From: Campylobacter taeniopygiae
GTDB taxonomy: Bacteria > Campylobacterota > Campylobacteria > Campylobacterales > Campylobacteraceae
Assembly (NCBI RefSeq): GCF_005406225.1
Contig: NZ_NXLY01000004.1
Location: 1-64,000, forward strand
Reading direction: 5' to 3'
Length of the DNA: 64,000 nt
The first letter of the stretch is position 1, and each line of letters begins with the position of its first letter. Position numbers and translations under genes: made by a program. Below are positions 1 to 8,115 of the stretch, one piece after another. The notes under the pieces are model-generated. The model ran no database searches. It worked only from the letters and a program-made list of their open reading frames with translations, and was not told the origin of the DNA.

Positions 1-738
1 ACAAAATATACTCAAATTTTGCATTAGAAATCAAAGTCGTATTTTTTGACTTTGATTTTAAGTGTCAAATGACTTTGATTTGAAAAGCGGTTTTATACAA
101 ATAAACAAATCCATCTTTGGAAACAACATCATAAAAATGTTTTTACCATTCCTAATTTTTTACCTTTTATCTCATCAAAAAATAGCGATCTCTTTCAAAA
201 AAATGTTCTTAGCGTGGGTAGATTTACTCCCAATGATGAGAAAGGATTTTTAAGACTTATAGAAATTTGGGAAATTGTTCAAAAAAATGACACTTATAAA
301 GATTGGACTTTAACCCTAGTTGGCGATGGAGAGTTAAAAGAAAACATTAAAACCTTAATAAAAGAAAAAAATCTTGAAAATTCTATTATCTTAAAACCTT
401 TTACTAAAGAAATTGAAAAAGAATATCTAAAAGCAAGTATTTACGTAATGACTAGCCATTGGGAAGGTTTTGGCATGGTTTTAATAGAAAGTGCAAATTA
501 TCAGATTCCTAGTATAGCTTTTGATATCAATACAGGACCTAGCGATATCATAGATAATGAAAAAAGTGGATTTTTGATTAAAGATGGAGATTTAAACGAA
601 TTTGCTAATAAACTTTGTCTTTTAATGGATGATGAAAATTTAAGAAAAGAATTTGGAAAAAATGCCAAAGCTAAAGTTGAAGAAAATTTCAGCAAAGAAA
701 AAGTAATGGAACAATGGAATGAAATTTTAAATTCTTGA
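1..738 (+). pseudogene. Decayed GT4 glycosyltransferase copy, 5' part frameshifted
   Basis: The last ~175 codons (from a GTG at 214) encode the nucleotide-sugar-binding half of a GT-B, family 4 glycosyltransferase, with the EGF-x-MVLIES acid motif. The frame stays open upstream to about 79 and reads the expected linker (TIPNFLPFISS), but a TGA at 76-78 closes it. Around 46-85 the DNA still resembles the intact copy at 4390-5466 in shifted frames, and 62-253 is open in a different frame. I infer a copy broken by several frameshifts whose N-terminal part lies left of the window. Positions 513-693 are identical to part of the intact copy. The end overlaps the convergent GT8 gene by 12 bases. A short C-terminal half-protein might still be made from the GTG, but it would lack the acceptor domain. 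Confidence 0.7.
513..693. repeat. 181-bp perfect direct repeat, copy 1
   Basis: Identical base for base to 5241-5421 and in the same orientation (spacing 4,728 bases). It covers the C-terminal donor-domain codons of both GT4 copies. Sequence on either side diverges to ordinary paralogue similarity, which points to recent gene conversion or recombination. Confidence 0.9.
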
Positions 739-1956
739 TCTAAAATGATATTTTTTAAAATTATAAATCATCTTTAAGGCTTTTAAATAAACACTAAATA
801 AGTTTTTTTTGTGAGATCTAGCATAAGAAATAGCAATTCCTAATATACAACAAATTCCAAAAAAATCATCTTCAATACTTTCTGCTCTTTGCATATATTT
901 TTCATCATTACTTGTATTTTTAATCAAAAATTTAATTTTTGGAAAATTAAATTTTAAAGCAGCATTAAAAAGTTCTCTACCCAAACCGGCACACAATAAA
1001 TGATTTGTTATATTTTTTTTACTTTTTAATAATTCTTCATTAAAAATAGGAGTTTTAATAGCCATATCCCACCAATATTCATTTATATTTGTACCCTTGT
1101 AATCAAAATAAGATTTTAAAAACCTCCAAGGTTTTTCTCCATAGTGAAGTATTTTTGGATTTTTAATACTTTTATTAAATTCATTTCTTGTGTAGTTTAA
1201 TCTATTTTTATTTTCATCTTTACAAATTACATAGCAAAATGCAATAGTGCTAAAATTATAAGCAAAGTCTAATTTTAATTGATGTTTATAATGTATTGTA
1301 GCATTCAAAAGATCTTGATCGGCTGCTTTTATATAATAGCACTTGCTTGCTAGTTCTTCGCATTTTTGCTCGATACTATGCTTTTTGTATTCTTCTAAAT
1401 TGATCAGCAATAATCCCGAATTAAAATAATTTTCATCAAAATAAAAAATTTTCTTTTTATCGTTTTCTTTAAATTTTATTTTTGATTTTTTAGAGCCAGG
1501 ATCCCCTACAACCCCTACTATTTTATCTTTTAAATTTATAGAAAAAAGTTCCCTTATGTCGCACATGCAAAGCATGTCAGAGTCTAGATAAAGGCATTTT
1601 TTTATACTTTCATCAAAAATAGAACTCAATCTTAAGCGATAATAAGGCAATTTTAAACTATGTGCAGCACCACTCGTAGGAAAATTTTCAAAATCTTCAT
1701 CATTTTTTATATGTATGATAATTTTACATGGAAAAATTTCATTTAAAGCATTTTGTAAATTTAAAAGTTTTTCTCTAGTTTTATCGCTTACAAAATTACT
1801 CAATATATGAAAAAAATACTTTTCATTTTTTATATTTGAATTTTTATCAAAATCTTGAATTTTTTTATTTTTGTCTGTATTTAAGATAATACTTGTTATC
1901 AAAACTGATGTGTATTTTATATAATTTTCATCTGCACTAAAGACTAGATGATACAT
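727..1956 (-). CDS. GT8-family glycosyltransferase, LOS outer core
   Basis: The 409-residue protein has the layout of GT-A retaining glycosyltransferases of family 8 (LgtC-like galactosyl or glucosyl transferases). It begins with a VFSADENY strand, has the metal-binding DSD at residues 125-127 after CLYL, a YFNSGLLLINL segment near 177-187, an AADQDLLN motif near 211-218, and the C-terminal HYGEKPW signature at 271-277 that closes over the donor. About 130 further basic residues follow. It is likely cytoplasmic and adds a hexose to the growing LOS chain; donor and acceptor cannot be read from sequence. It is the last gene of the leftward glycosyltransferase series and converges on the decayed GT4 copy. 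An AT-rich gap of 225 bases separates it from the preceding gene. Confidence 0.85.
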   Translation of the reverse strand: MYHLVFSADENYIKYTSVLITSIILNTDKNKKIQDFDKNSNIKNEKYFFHILSNFVSDKTREKLLNLQNALNEIFPCKIIIHIKNDEDFENFPTSGAAHSLKLPYYRLRLSSIFDESIKKCLYLDSDMLCMCDIRELFSINLKDKIVGVVGDPGSKKSKIKFKENDKKKIFYFDENYFNSGLLLINLEEYKKHSIEQKCEELASKCYYIKAADQDLLNATIHYKHQLKLDFAYNFSTIAFCYVICKDENKNRLNYTRNEFNKSIKNPKILHYGEKPWRFLKSYFDYKGTNINEYWWDMAIKTPIFNEELLKSKKNITNHLLCAGLGRELFNAALKFNFPKIKFLIKNTSNDEKYMQRAESIEDDFFGICCILGIAISYARSHKKNLFSVYLKALKMIYNFKKYHFRSRI

Positions 1957-2156
1957 TTTTTTCCTTTAAAATGCAATATATTTTCTTTTTCTTTAGTTTA
2001 CCATCTTTCTTTCAATTTTCAATTTAAATTTATACAAAAAGTTTTTTTAAAATATTTATAAACTAATAAACTAAATCGAAATAATGTATATTTAGCTAAT
2101 GAAATATAAATAAATAATAAAATAAAAATTTATTATCAATCTGATTATTATTATTT

Positions 2157-2189
2157 CTACTTGCATAATATAATTGAGATTTTAGGCAT
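2157..2189 (-). pseudogene. Relic start of a GT2 glycosyltransferase (10 codons)
   Basis: Immediately overlapping the stop of the upstream gene, the minus strand reads ATG then PKISIILCK and a TAG. The first eight codons match the start of the GT2 genes at 4267 and 6378 (MPKISIIL), and homology then ends abruptly. The GATAATCATGCCTAA junction is kept. I read this as the remnant of a GT2 gene deleted or replaced by recombination. Nothing else recognisable lies between it and the GT8 gene. Confidence 0.6.
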
Positions 2190-3393
2190 GATTATCCTTT
2201 TTAAAAAGTTTTTTTGGGTGACGAAAGTAAAATCTTATTTTTCTATATATCTTATAAAAAAATAATCTTTTTATAAAAATTTTTACAATCTCATTTACTC
2301 TTAAAGGATCGTTATAAAAATTTTGATCAAAATAAGGATTATAATATTCTTTTAAACTTTGACTGATTAATGTATTTTTAAAATTAACATTAAATAAAAA
2401 TAATTTTTTTGCAATCATTAAAAAACTATAAACTATAAAATATCTTCTAAGTTCTTGATAATTATTAAAATATTTTCTTAAAGGTTCTAAATTTTTAGGC
2501 AATTTTTTAGGGACGCTAGTTTCCTTACAATTTATTATAGAATTATCTCTTATCCTATAAATCATTAAAGCTTTTTCCGTATAATATATTTTTTTTGCTA
2601 AACAAAATAGTATGGTTCCAAAATCATGATCTTCATGATAAATTCCATGAGTAAAACGAAGAACATAATTATTTAAAATAGCAATATCAAAAGCTCCTTG
2701 CCAAGCAAAATAAAAACTAAAAAAACTATTTTCTTGCAATAGTTCTATACCATTTTCATAAAAATCTTTTTTACTCTTACTCATCAAATTTGTGTCAGGA
2801 TTTTTTATAAATTTGCAATCATTTTCATGAAATTCATCAAAATTATGTATGCAAATATCCAAATTCTTTTTAATCATATTTTCAACACATAATTCTATAC
2901 AATCTTTTAAAAAATAATCATCAGAATCTAAAAAATGTATTATAGAGTTAGGCAATTCTTGTATTATAAAGTCATTGATATTTTCTAAATTGGTTTTAAT
3001 ATATCTTTTTTGAATTTGTTTAAAATTTGATTTTATATCTTCTTTTTTTATTATTTTTGTTGTTTTTTCAAAAGTATGAGTTTTCTCAAAAGAGATAATA
3101 TCTTCTTCTTTATTATCTTCAAAAAAAGATCTAAGTTTGGTTCCTTTTATAAATTCTATCCCTACATTTCTAGCTGAACTCAATCCGCCATTTTCTTTTG
3201 AAATGAGAAAAATTCTTTCATCTTTTTGTAGATATTCTAAAGCTATTTCTAAACTTTCATCATTACTTCCATCATCAACTAAAATAATATCTAAGTTTTT
3301 ATATGTTTGATGAATTACGCTCTCAATGCATTCTTTTAAATATGGTGCCACATTATAAATTGGGATAATAATACTTATTAAAGGATTATTCAT
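2182..3393 (-). CDS. GT2-family glycosyltransferase with internal insert
   Basis: The 403-residue protein starts with the GT-A fold of family 2: SIIIPIYNV at 7-15, the nucleotide-binding VDDGS at 39-43 and SSARNVGIEF near 72-81. The metal-binding DSDD comes at 156-159. Between them lies an insert of about 70 charged residues that family members such as the neighbouring GT2 proteins lack. A catalytic-base region (HEDHDFG) follows in the second half. The basic C-terminal tail KIRFYFRHPKKLFKK is nearly shared with the unrelated DXD transferase at 6381-7253. It resembles the ~390-residue LOS galactosyl/glucosyl transferases of C. jejuni (Cj1136/Cj1138 type, from memory). The stop overlaps a relic GT2 start codon. 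Confidence 0.85.
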   Translation of the reverse strand: MNNPLISIIIPIYNVAPYLKECIESVIHQTYKNLDIILVDDGSNDESLEIALEYLQKDERIFLISKENGGLSSARNVGIEFIKGTKLRSFFEDNKEEDIISFEKTHTFEKTTKIIKKEDIKSNFKQIQKRYIKTNLENINDFIIQELPNSIIHFLDSDDYFLKDCIELCVENMIKKNLDICIHNFDEFHENDCKFIKNPDTNLMSKSKKDFYENGIELLQENSFFSFYFAWQGAFDIAILNNYVLRFTHGIYHEDHDFGTILFCLAKKIYYTEKALMIYRIRDNSIINCKETSVPKKLPKNLEPLRKYFNNYQELRRYFIVYSFLMIAKKLFLFNVNFKNTLISQSLKEYYNPYFDQNFYNDPLRVNEIVKIFIKRLFFYKIYRKIRFYFRHPKKLFKKDNHA

Positions 3394-4267
3394 TATAACT
3401 CTTTATTTTTTTTAATTTTAGACAATAGAATATAATATATTCTCTTTGCTTTTTCTTTCTTTTTTAAAAATTTATATTTCAAATAAGAAATTTTATGACT
3501 TTTATGTAAAAACCAATATATATTCATCTTAATAAAATAAGAATAATATCTTAAGATATTCTTTTTTAAATTCATTTTTTCAATCACCCTAAGAGCGAAA
3601 TTTAAATCCTCTAAATAAATATCATATTTTTGATCATTTTCTTTACAAATAGAACTTTCGCAAATCATATAATTATAAAGACAATCTTCAATAAAAACCA
3701 TTTTTTCATTAATCAAAGAAATGTAAACTAGCATATCTTCAGCATAAACAAATCTACGATCAATTTTTTGAATTCTTTCAATAAAAAAATCTTTTTTAAT
3801 CATTAAAAAACATAAATTCCAAGGCATTTGACAAAAACAATTAATATTTTTTTAAATTCTTGATAATCTTTTACTCTTGGATTTAAAAAAGAGATTTCAT
3901 TATTTTCATTTTTTTTGCAACCAAATTGCAATAAATTATTATCTTTTATGTTTATCAAACACACTTCGCAAGCATTTAATTCCAAATAATCATCCGGATC
4001 TAAAAACATGATATAAGATGAGTTTGAATTTAAAACTCCTATATTTCTACTTGCAAAGGTTCCTAAGTTTTTTTCATTATGAACAATTTTTATTCTCTCA
4101 TCTTTTTTAGCATACTCTTTAGCTATATCTATGCTTTTATCATTGCCACAATCATCTACAACTATGATTTCTATATCTTTAAAGGTTTGATTAATGCAAC
4201 TTTGTAAAGCTCTTTCTATATATGGTTCTACATTATAAGTGGGCAAGATGATTGAAATTTTAGGCAT
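3393..4267 (-). pseudogene. GT2 glycosyltransferase split by a poly-A frameshift (possibly phase-variable)
   Basis: Codons from 4267 give a normal GT2 N-terminus (PKISIILPTYNVEPYIERA, VDDCG, DPDD at 90-93) but leave frame after an A7 run (T7 on the given strand, 3847-3853) and stop at 3803. The rest of the family sequence continues in the next frame from ATG 3827 (MPWNLCFLMIKK, then a YAEDM motif like the GEDLL of its relative) to 3393. One extra A (A8) restores a single protein of about 290 residues, close to the 307-residue paralogue. Residues 1-69 are identical to the paralogue at 6378; the following stretch (GTFASRN) matches the one at 8057, so the gene is a mosaic. It could be a dead gene, a switch, or a slippage-expressed gene. 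Confidence 0.8.
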
Positions 4268-4389
4268 GATTGTCCTTAAAAATGCTTGTTAATAAAATAT
4301 AAATTACTCTAATTGCAAACAAAATGACTTTTTTTAAGATTATATTTATATTTTTATTATAACATAGAAATAAAAATTCGGCATATATA

Positions 4390-5466
4390 ATGAAAAAAAG
4401 TATTTTATTGACTATTTTTGATTTAAGTGTTTTTGGTGGGACAGAAAGAGCGGTTATTAATTTAGCCAAAATGTTTCAAACTTGCAATGTTAATATTACT
4501 ATTTTAAGCTTTTATAAACAAAATGAAACATTATCTTTTCAAATCCCTGAAAATACACAAATTAAATATATCGGAAACACTCCTCCTTGTGAAAATTCTT
4601 TATTTTATAAAAATAAATATTTAAAATTTTTCAAATATGCCTGTTTAAGTTTAAAATGGTCTAAATTTATAAATTCTTTTGATGCGGTTATTTCAAATGA
4701 TTATGACATTTTAATACCATTATTAAAAAATAAAAAAACTAAATATATTAAAATATTGCATGGAAATTACACAAATACTTATAAATCATGTAAAGCTTTA
4801 AACTTTTTTGATACTATTGTGATTTTATGTTCAAAAGAAATTGATTTTTATAAAAAATATTTTCATAAACAAATAGAAATAATTCCTAACTTTTTACAAA
4901 AAACCCCAAATATATCATCAAATCTTAATAATAAAATCGTTTTAGCTGTTGGCAGGTTTTCCCACGAAAAAGGTTTTTTAAGACTTATAGAAATTTGGGA
5001 GATTTTACAAAAAAAAGAATCTTATAAAGAATGGGCTCTTCACATTGTAGGGGATGGATATTTAAAAAAAGAAATTCAAAAAGAAATAAATAAAAAAAAT
5101 CTACAAAAATCTATCATTTTAAAACCCTTTACCAAAGAAATTGAAAAAGAATACTTAAAAGCAAGTATTTATGTTATGACAAGTTACTATGAAGGTTTTC
5201 CTATGGTATTGCTAGAAAGTTCAAGTTATCAAATTCCCACTATAGCTTTTGATATCAATACAGGACCTAGCGATATCATAGATAATGAAAAAAGTGGATT
5301 TTTGATTAAAGATGGAGATTTAAACGAATTTGCTAATAAACTTTGTCTTTTAATGGATGATGAAAATTTAAGAAAAGAATTTGGAAAAAATGCCAAAGCT
5401 AAAGTTGAAGAAAATTTCAGCTCTCAACAAATTTTAAAACTTTGGAAATCGGTTTTAAAAATATAA
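4390..5466 (+). CDS. GT4-family (GT-B) glycosyltransferase
   Basis: The 358-residue protein has the two-domain GT-B layout of family 4. The N-terminal acceptor domain opens with LSVFGGTERAVINLAK (glycine loop, residues 12-27). A linker (IIPNFLQK) leads to the donor domain beginning AVGRFSHEKGFLRL. The EGFPMVLLE motif (acidic residues at 268 and 276) contacts the nucleotide sugar. It is likely cytoplasmic and acts on the LOS core; the sugar is unknown. It is encoded against its neighbours and flanked by GT2 genes, which suggests insertion as a cassette. Bases 5241-5421 are identical to 513-693 of the decayed copy. Its end overlaps the convergent GT2 gene by 12 bases, the same overlap seen for the first copy. 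Confidence 0.85.
   Translation: MKKSILLTIFDLSVFGGTERAVINLAKMFQTCNVNITILSFYKQNETLSFQIPENTQIKYIGNTPPCENSLFYKNKYLKFFKYACLSLKWSKFINSFDAVISNDYDILIPLLKNKKTKYIKILHGNYTNTYKSCKALNFFDTIVILCSKEIDFYKKYFHKQIEIIPNFLQKTPNISSNLNNKIVLAVGRFSHEKGFLRLIEIWEILQKKESYKEWALHIVGDGYLKKEIQKEINKKNLQKSIILKPFTKEIEKEYLKASIYVMTSYYEGFPMVLLESSSYQIPTIAFDINTGPSDIIDNEKSGFLIKDGDLNEFANKLCLLMDDENLRKEFGKNAKAKVEENFSSQQILKLWKSVLKI
5241..5421. repeat. 181-bp perfect direct repeat, copy 2
   Basis: Partner of 513-693. The two direct copies flank the GT8 gene, two GT2 loci and most of the second GT4 gene. Recombination between them would delete that 4.7 kb and rebuild a single GT4 3' end. Confidence 0.9.
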
Positions 5467-6378
5467 TTTTATTAAAATTTTCTTTGTCAAAGTTATCAAT
5501 CTTCTTTTTATTTTAAACATTTTCTTTTTTACATAAAGCAAAAAAGTATTAGAAATATTTTGCTTATAAAAACTATAAAGATTTTCTTCCTTGTAAAGAC
5601 ATAAATCTAAAAAAATTATAAAATAAAACTTATCAACTAATCCTTTTTTTAAGGTTAAAAAATTTTCTTTTATAAAATTTAAAATTTTTATTTGCTCATT
5701 GTATTTTCTGTTATCATAGGATAGAGTCAAAGAGAAAATATTGAAACAATAATAATATCCATAATTTTGAGAGTATAAAAAATAAATTGTTTTTATAAAT
5801 GATAACAAATAAAGAAAGATAAGCAAATCTTCTCCCATGTTGATTTTTCCAAAATGTTTGGCATGTTGATAAGCTTGTAAATATTTTTCTTTTTTAATAA
5901 CTTTTCCGCATAAATTCCAATAACATTTTTTAGAATTAGCGCAATGGCTTAAATAATCATCTAAATTAAGTTTTTGAGAAATTTCTTCATCATTTTTAAC
6001 AAATTGCATTTCTTTATCTTGTTTAAATAATGAATAACAAACCATATCATTTTCGCATAAAATTTCAACTATTTTTTCGCATAAATTCAATTCTAAATAA
6101 TCATCAGGATCTAAAAACATAATATAAGAAGAATTGCTTGCTTTTACACCCTCATATCTTGCCCTTAATAAACCTAAGTTTTTTTCATTATGAACAATTT
6201 TTATTCTCTCATCTTTTTTAGCATACTCTTTAGCTATATCTATGCTTTTATCATTGCCACAATCATCTACAACTATGATTTCTATATCTTTAAAGGTTTG
6301 ATTGATACAACTTTGCAAAGCTCTTTCTATGTATGGTTCTACATTATAAGTTGGTAAGATGATTGAGATTTTAGGCAT
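5455..6378 (-). CDS. GT2-family glycosyltransferase
   Basis: The 307-residue protein carries the family 2 GT-A domain: PKISIILPTYNV at the start, VVDDCGNDKS at 37-46 and the metal-binding DPDD at 90-93. A second half contains GEDLLIFLYLL, typical of the acceptor/base region in Campylobacter LOS transferases, and the end is very basic. Its first 69 residues are identical to the split GT2 gene at 3393-4267, so the two are recent copies or share a recombined 5' module. The ATG lies just after the stop of the upstream DXD transferase. Donor and acceptor are unknown. Confidence 0.85.
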   Translation of the reverse strand: MPKISIILPTYNVEPYIERALQSCINQTFKDIEIIVVDDCGNDKSIDIAKEYAKKDERIKIVHNEKNLGLLRARYEGVKASNSSYIMFLDPDDYLELNLCEKIVEILCENDMVCYSLFKQDKEMQFVKNDEEISQKLNLDDYLSHCANSKKCYWNLCGKVIKKEKYLQAYQHAKHFGKINMGEDLLIFLYLLSFIKTIYFLYSQNYGYYYCFNIFSLTLSYDNRKYNEQIKILNFIKENFLTLKKGLVDKFYFIIFLDLCLYKEENLYSFYKQNISNTFLLYVKKKMFKIKRRLITLTKKILIKLYF

Positions 6379-6380
6379 GA

Positions 6381-7253
6381 TTATATTTTTTTAAAAAGTT
6401 TTTTTGGATAGCGAAAATAAAATCTTATTTTTTTAAAAAATAAGATTTGATTATAAAAACGATCTTTTAGGGAAAATTTATAACCAACATCCAAAACAAG
6501 ATTGACAATATCATGCTTTTTTAGCAAATCAGAATAAATTCCATTTTTATAAAAATAATTTTTATTCATTTCATATGTATTCCACATCTCTGAAAAAAGA
6601 TGGATAAAAGGTTGATTTGCATCCAAAACAACGTTTTCTTGGATAAATTCTTTAGCTCTCTCCCAAGGAATTTGGCATGTTTTTTTATAATCCCAAGCAT
6701 GATTTTTTAGCTGATTTTTTTCAACTTGCTCTGCTAAAAATGAAGGACCTATAACTCCCCAAGGAATTTGTTTTTTATAATCTATAATTTTTTCTGCTTC
6801 ATTTATAAGAATTTTCCCAAATTCACAATTTTGAGGAAATTTTAAAAAAGAGGTTGTAATTCTTGGAAAATTTTCATCCTCATCAATCTCTTGAGAAAAG
6901 ATATACTCTTGATCTAAATCAATATTTTTTAAACAAATCATATCAAGATCAACCCAAACTCCTCCTTTGATGTAAAGCATTTTATATCTAAAATAATCAC
7001 TAAAGGCAGCTACACCAGCTCCTCTATCATCACTAAAATATTCATCAAAAGAAACGATTTCATTAGCATCTCTAAGCTCAAAATCATCAAATATTTCATT
7101 GAGTTTATTAAAAATTTTATCATCAAGATTGTAAGTATAGAGTATAAACTTATAGTTATTATCCAAAAAAGATTTTATAGATAATAATTCCATTAAGCCT
7201 ATACCCTTATATAGGGGGGGGGTATACCAAAAACTACTCACTTCTTGTTTCAT
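6381..7253 (-). CDS. DXD-containing sugar transferase with in-frame C9 tract (phase-variable)
   Basis: The 290-residue protein resembles glycosyltransferases with the DXD sugar-binding motif (Gly_transf_sug, capsular/LOS type): KGIGLMELLSIKSFL, a D-x-x-R-Y helix (FSDYFRYKMLYIKGG) and VDLDM with DXD at 102-104. The N-terminal SFWYTPPLYKG is encoded across nine consecutive C residues (G9 on the given strand, 7214-7222), only a dozen codons after the start. A change of one base there would stop translation early. As read, the gene is in frame (ON). The C-terminal tail KIRFYFRYPKKLFKK is shared with the GT2 protein at 2182-3393. It sits three bases after the upstream GT2 stop (ATG at 7253), so it is probably co-transcribed. 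Confidence 0.85.
   Translation of the reverse strand: MKQEVSSFWYTPPLYKGIGLMELLSIKSFLDNNYKFILYTYNLDDKIFNKLNEIFDDFELRDANEIVSFDEYFSDDRGAGVAAFSDYFRYKMLYIKGGVWVDLDMICLKNIDLDQEYIFSQEIDEDENFPRITTSFLKFPQNCEFGKILINEAEKIIDYKKQIPWGVIGPSFLAEQVEKNQLKNHAWDYKKTCQIPWERAKEFIQENVVLDANQPFIHLFSEMWNTYEMNKNYFYKNGIYSDLLKKHDIVNLVLDVGYKFSLKDRFYNQILFFKKIRFYFRYPKKLFKKI
7214..7222. repeat. G9/C9 homopolymer tract in coding sequence
   Basis: Nine G residues on the given strand (nine C on the coding strand) fall in codons 11-14 of the DXD transferase. It is the only G or C run of this length noticed in the window. Such tracts in Campylobacter surface-sugar genes are known to gain or lose bases by slipped-strand pairing; here the gene is in frame. 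Confidence 0.85.
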
Positions 7254-8057
7254 TTACAACCTTCCTTCTAAACCCTTAATTTCTTTTTCCAAATTCAAAA
7301 AAAACTTTTCGTTAAATTCCCAAAAATCATTTTTGATTGTTTTTAAGATCTCTAAGCTTTTCTTTTTATCTTGATAATTTTGCCATAAAATTTCTTTATT
7401 TTTATTTTCATACCTACCTTTTTCATTAAATTCATAATGATAAAGGCATTCTTTAAAAACAGCTATTTTTTCACACAACATAAAATAAAAATAGCAAAAA
7501 AGTACATCCTCTCCATAACAAAGTCTTTCAAAAATATCAATTTTTTCAAAAATTTTAAGGATCAGATCTTTTTTAAAAACCTTTGCCCAAACCGACCAAC
7601 AATAATGCTTTTGATTGGTTAAAAACTCTAAAAATTGCTTTTTGGTAAAAATTTCATCTTTTTTAAAACGATAAAATTGCTTAGTTTTTACCCTATGAAC
7701 AAAAGCATCAAAACAAAGCAAATCTAACTCAGACTTAATGCTACAAAAAGCCACCTCACAAGCTTTTAAAGGCAAAAAATCATCCGCATCTAAAAACATC
7801 ACAAAATCAGCACTCGATTTTAAAACTCCTAAATTTCTACTTGCAAAAGTGCCTAAATTTTTATCATTTTTAAAAATTTTTATTCTTTGATCTTTTTTTG
7901 CGAATTCTAAGGCTATCTTTAAGCTTTCATCTTCACTTTTATCATCAATAATTATAATTTCTATGTCTTTAAAAGTTTGGTTGATGCAACTTTGTAAAGC
8001 TCTTGAAAGAAAATTTTGAGCATTGCATACAGGGATAATAAGACTGATTTTTGGCAT
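7254..8057 (-). CDS. GT2-family glycosyltransferase
   Basis: The 267-residue protein has the family 2 GT-A core: PKISLIIPVCNA, IIDDKSEDES near 37-46, FASRNLGVLKSS and the metal-binding DADD at 90-93, followed by YGEDVLFCYFY in the second half. It is the most diverged of the three PKIS-type GT2 proteins and lacks the identical 69-residue module of the other two. It is the first gene of the leftward glycosyltransferase series, divergent from waaF, with only 58 bases between the two starts. It is likely to add a sugar to the LOS core. Confidence 0.85.
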   Translation of the reverse strand: MPKISLIIPVCNAQNFLSRALQSCINQTFKDIEIIIIDDKSEDESLKIALEFAKKDQRIKIFKNDKNLGTFASRNLGVLKSSADFVMFLDADDFLPLKACEVAFCSIKSELDLLCFDAFVHRVKTKQFYRFKKDEIFTKKQFLEFLTNQKHYCWSVWAKVFKKDLILKIFEKIDIFERLCYGEDVLFCYFYFMLCEKIAVFKECLYHYEFNEKGRYENKNKEILWQNYQDKKKSLEILKTIKNDFWEFNEKFFLNLEKEIKGLEGRL

Positions 8058-8115
8058 AATTTTCCTAATTTTTTGTTAAAATTATAAAAAATTTTATCTA
8101 AATTTTAAGGTTTTC

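Noticed and set aside
62-253. Open frame of 63 codons at the left edge
   Set aside because: It is one shifted-frame piece of the decayed GT4 gene, not a separate gene.
4260-4469. Open frame of 69 codons on the minus strand before the split GT2 gene
   Set aside because: It overlaps the start of the plus-strand GT4 gene and has no recognisable protein or ribosome site. Its final FKDNHA may be a relic of a lost gene's end, noted as a finding, not as a gene.
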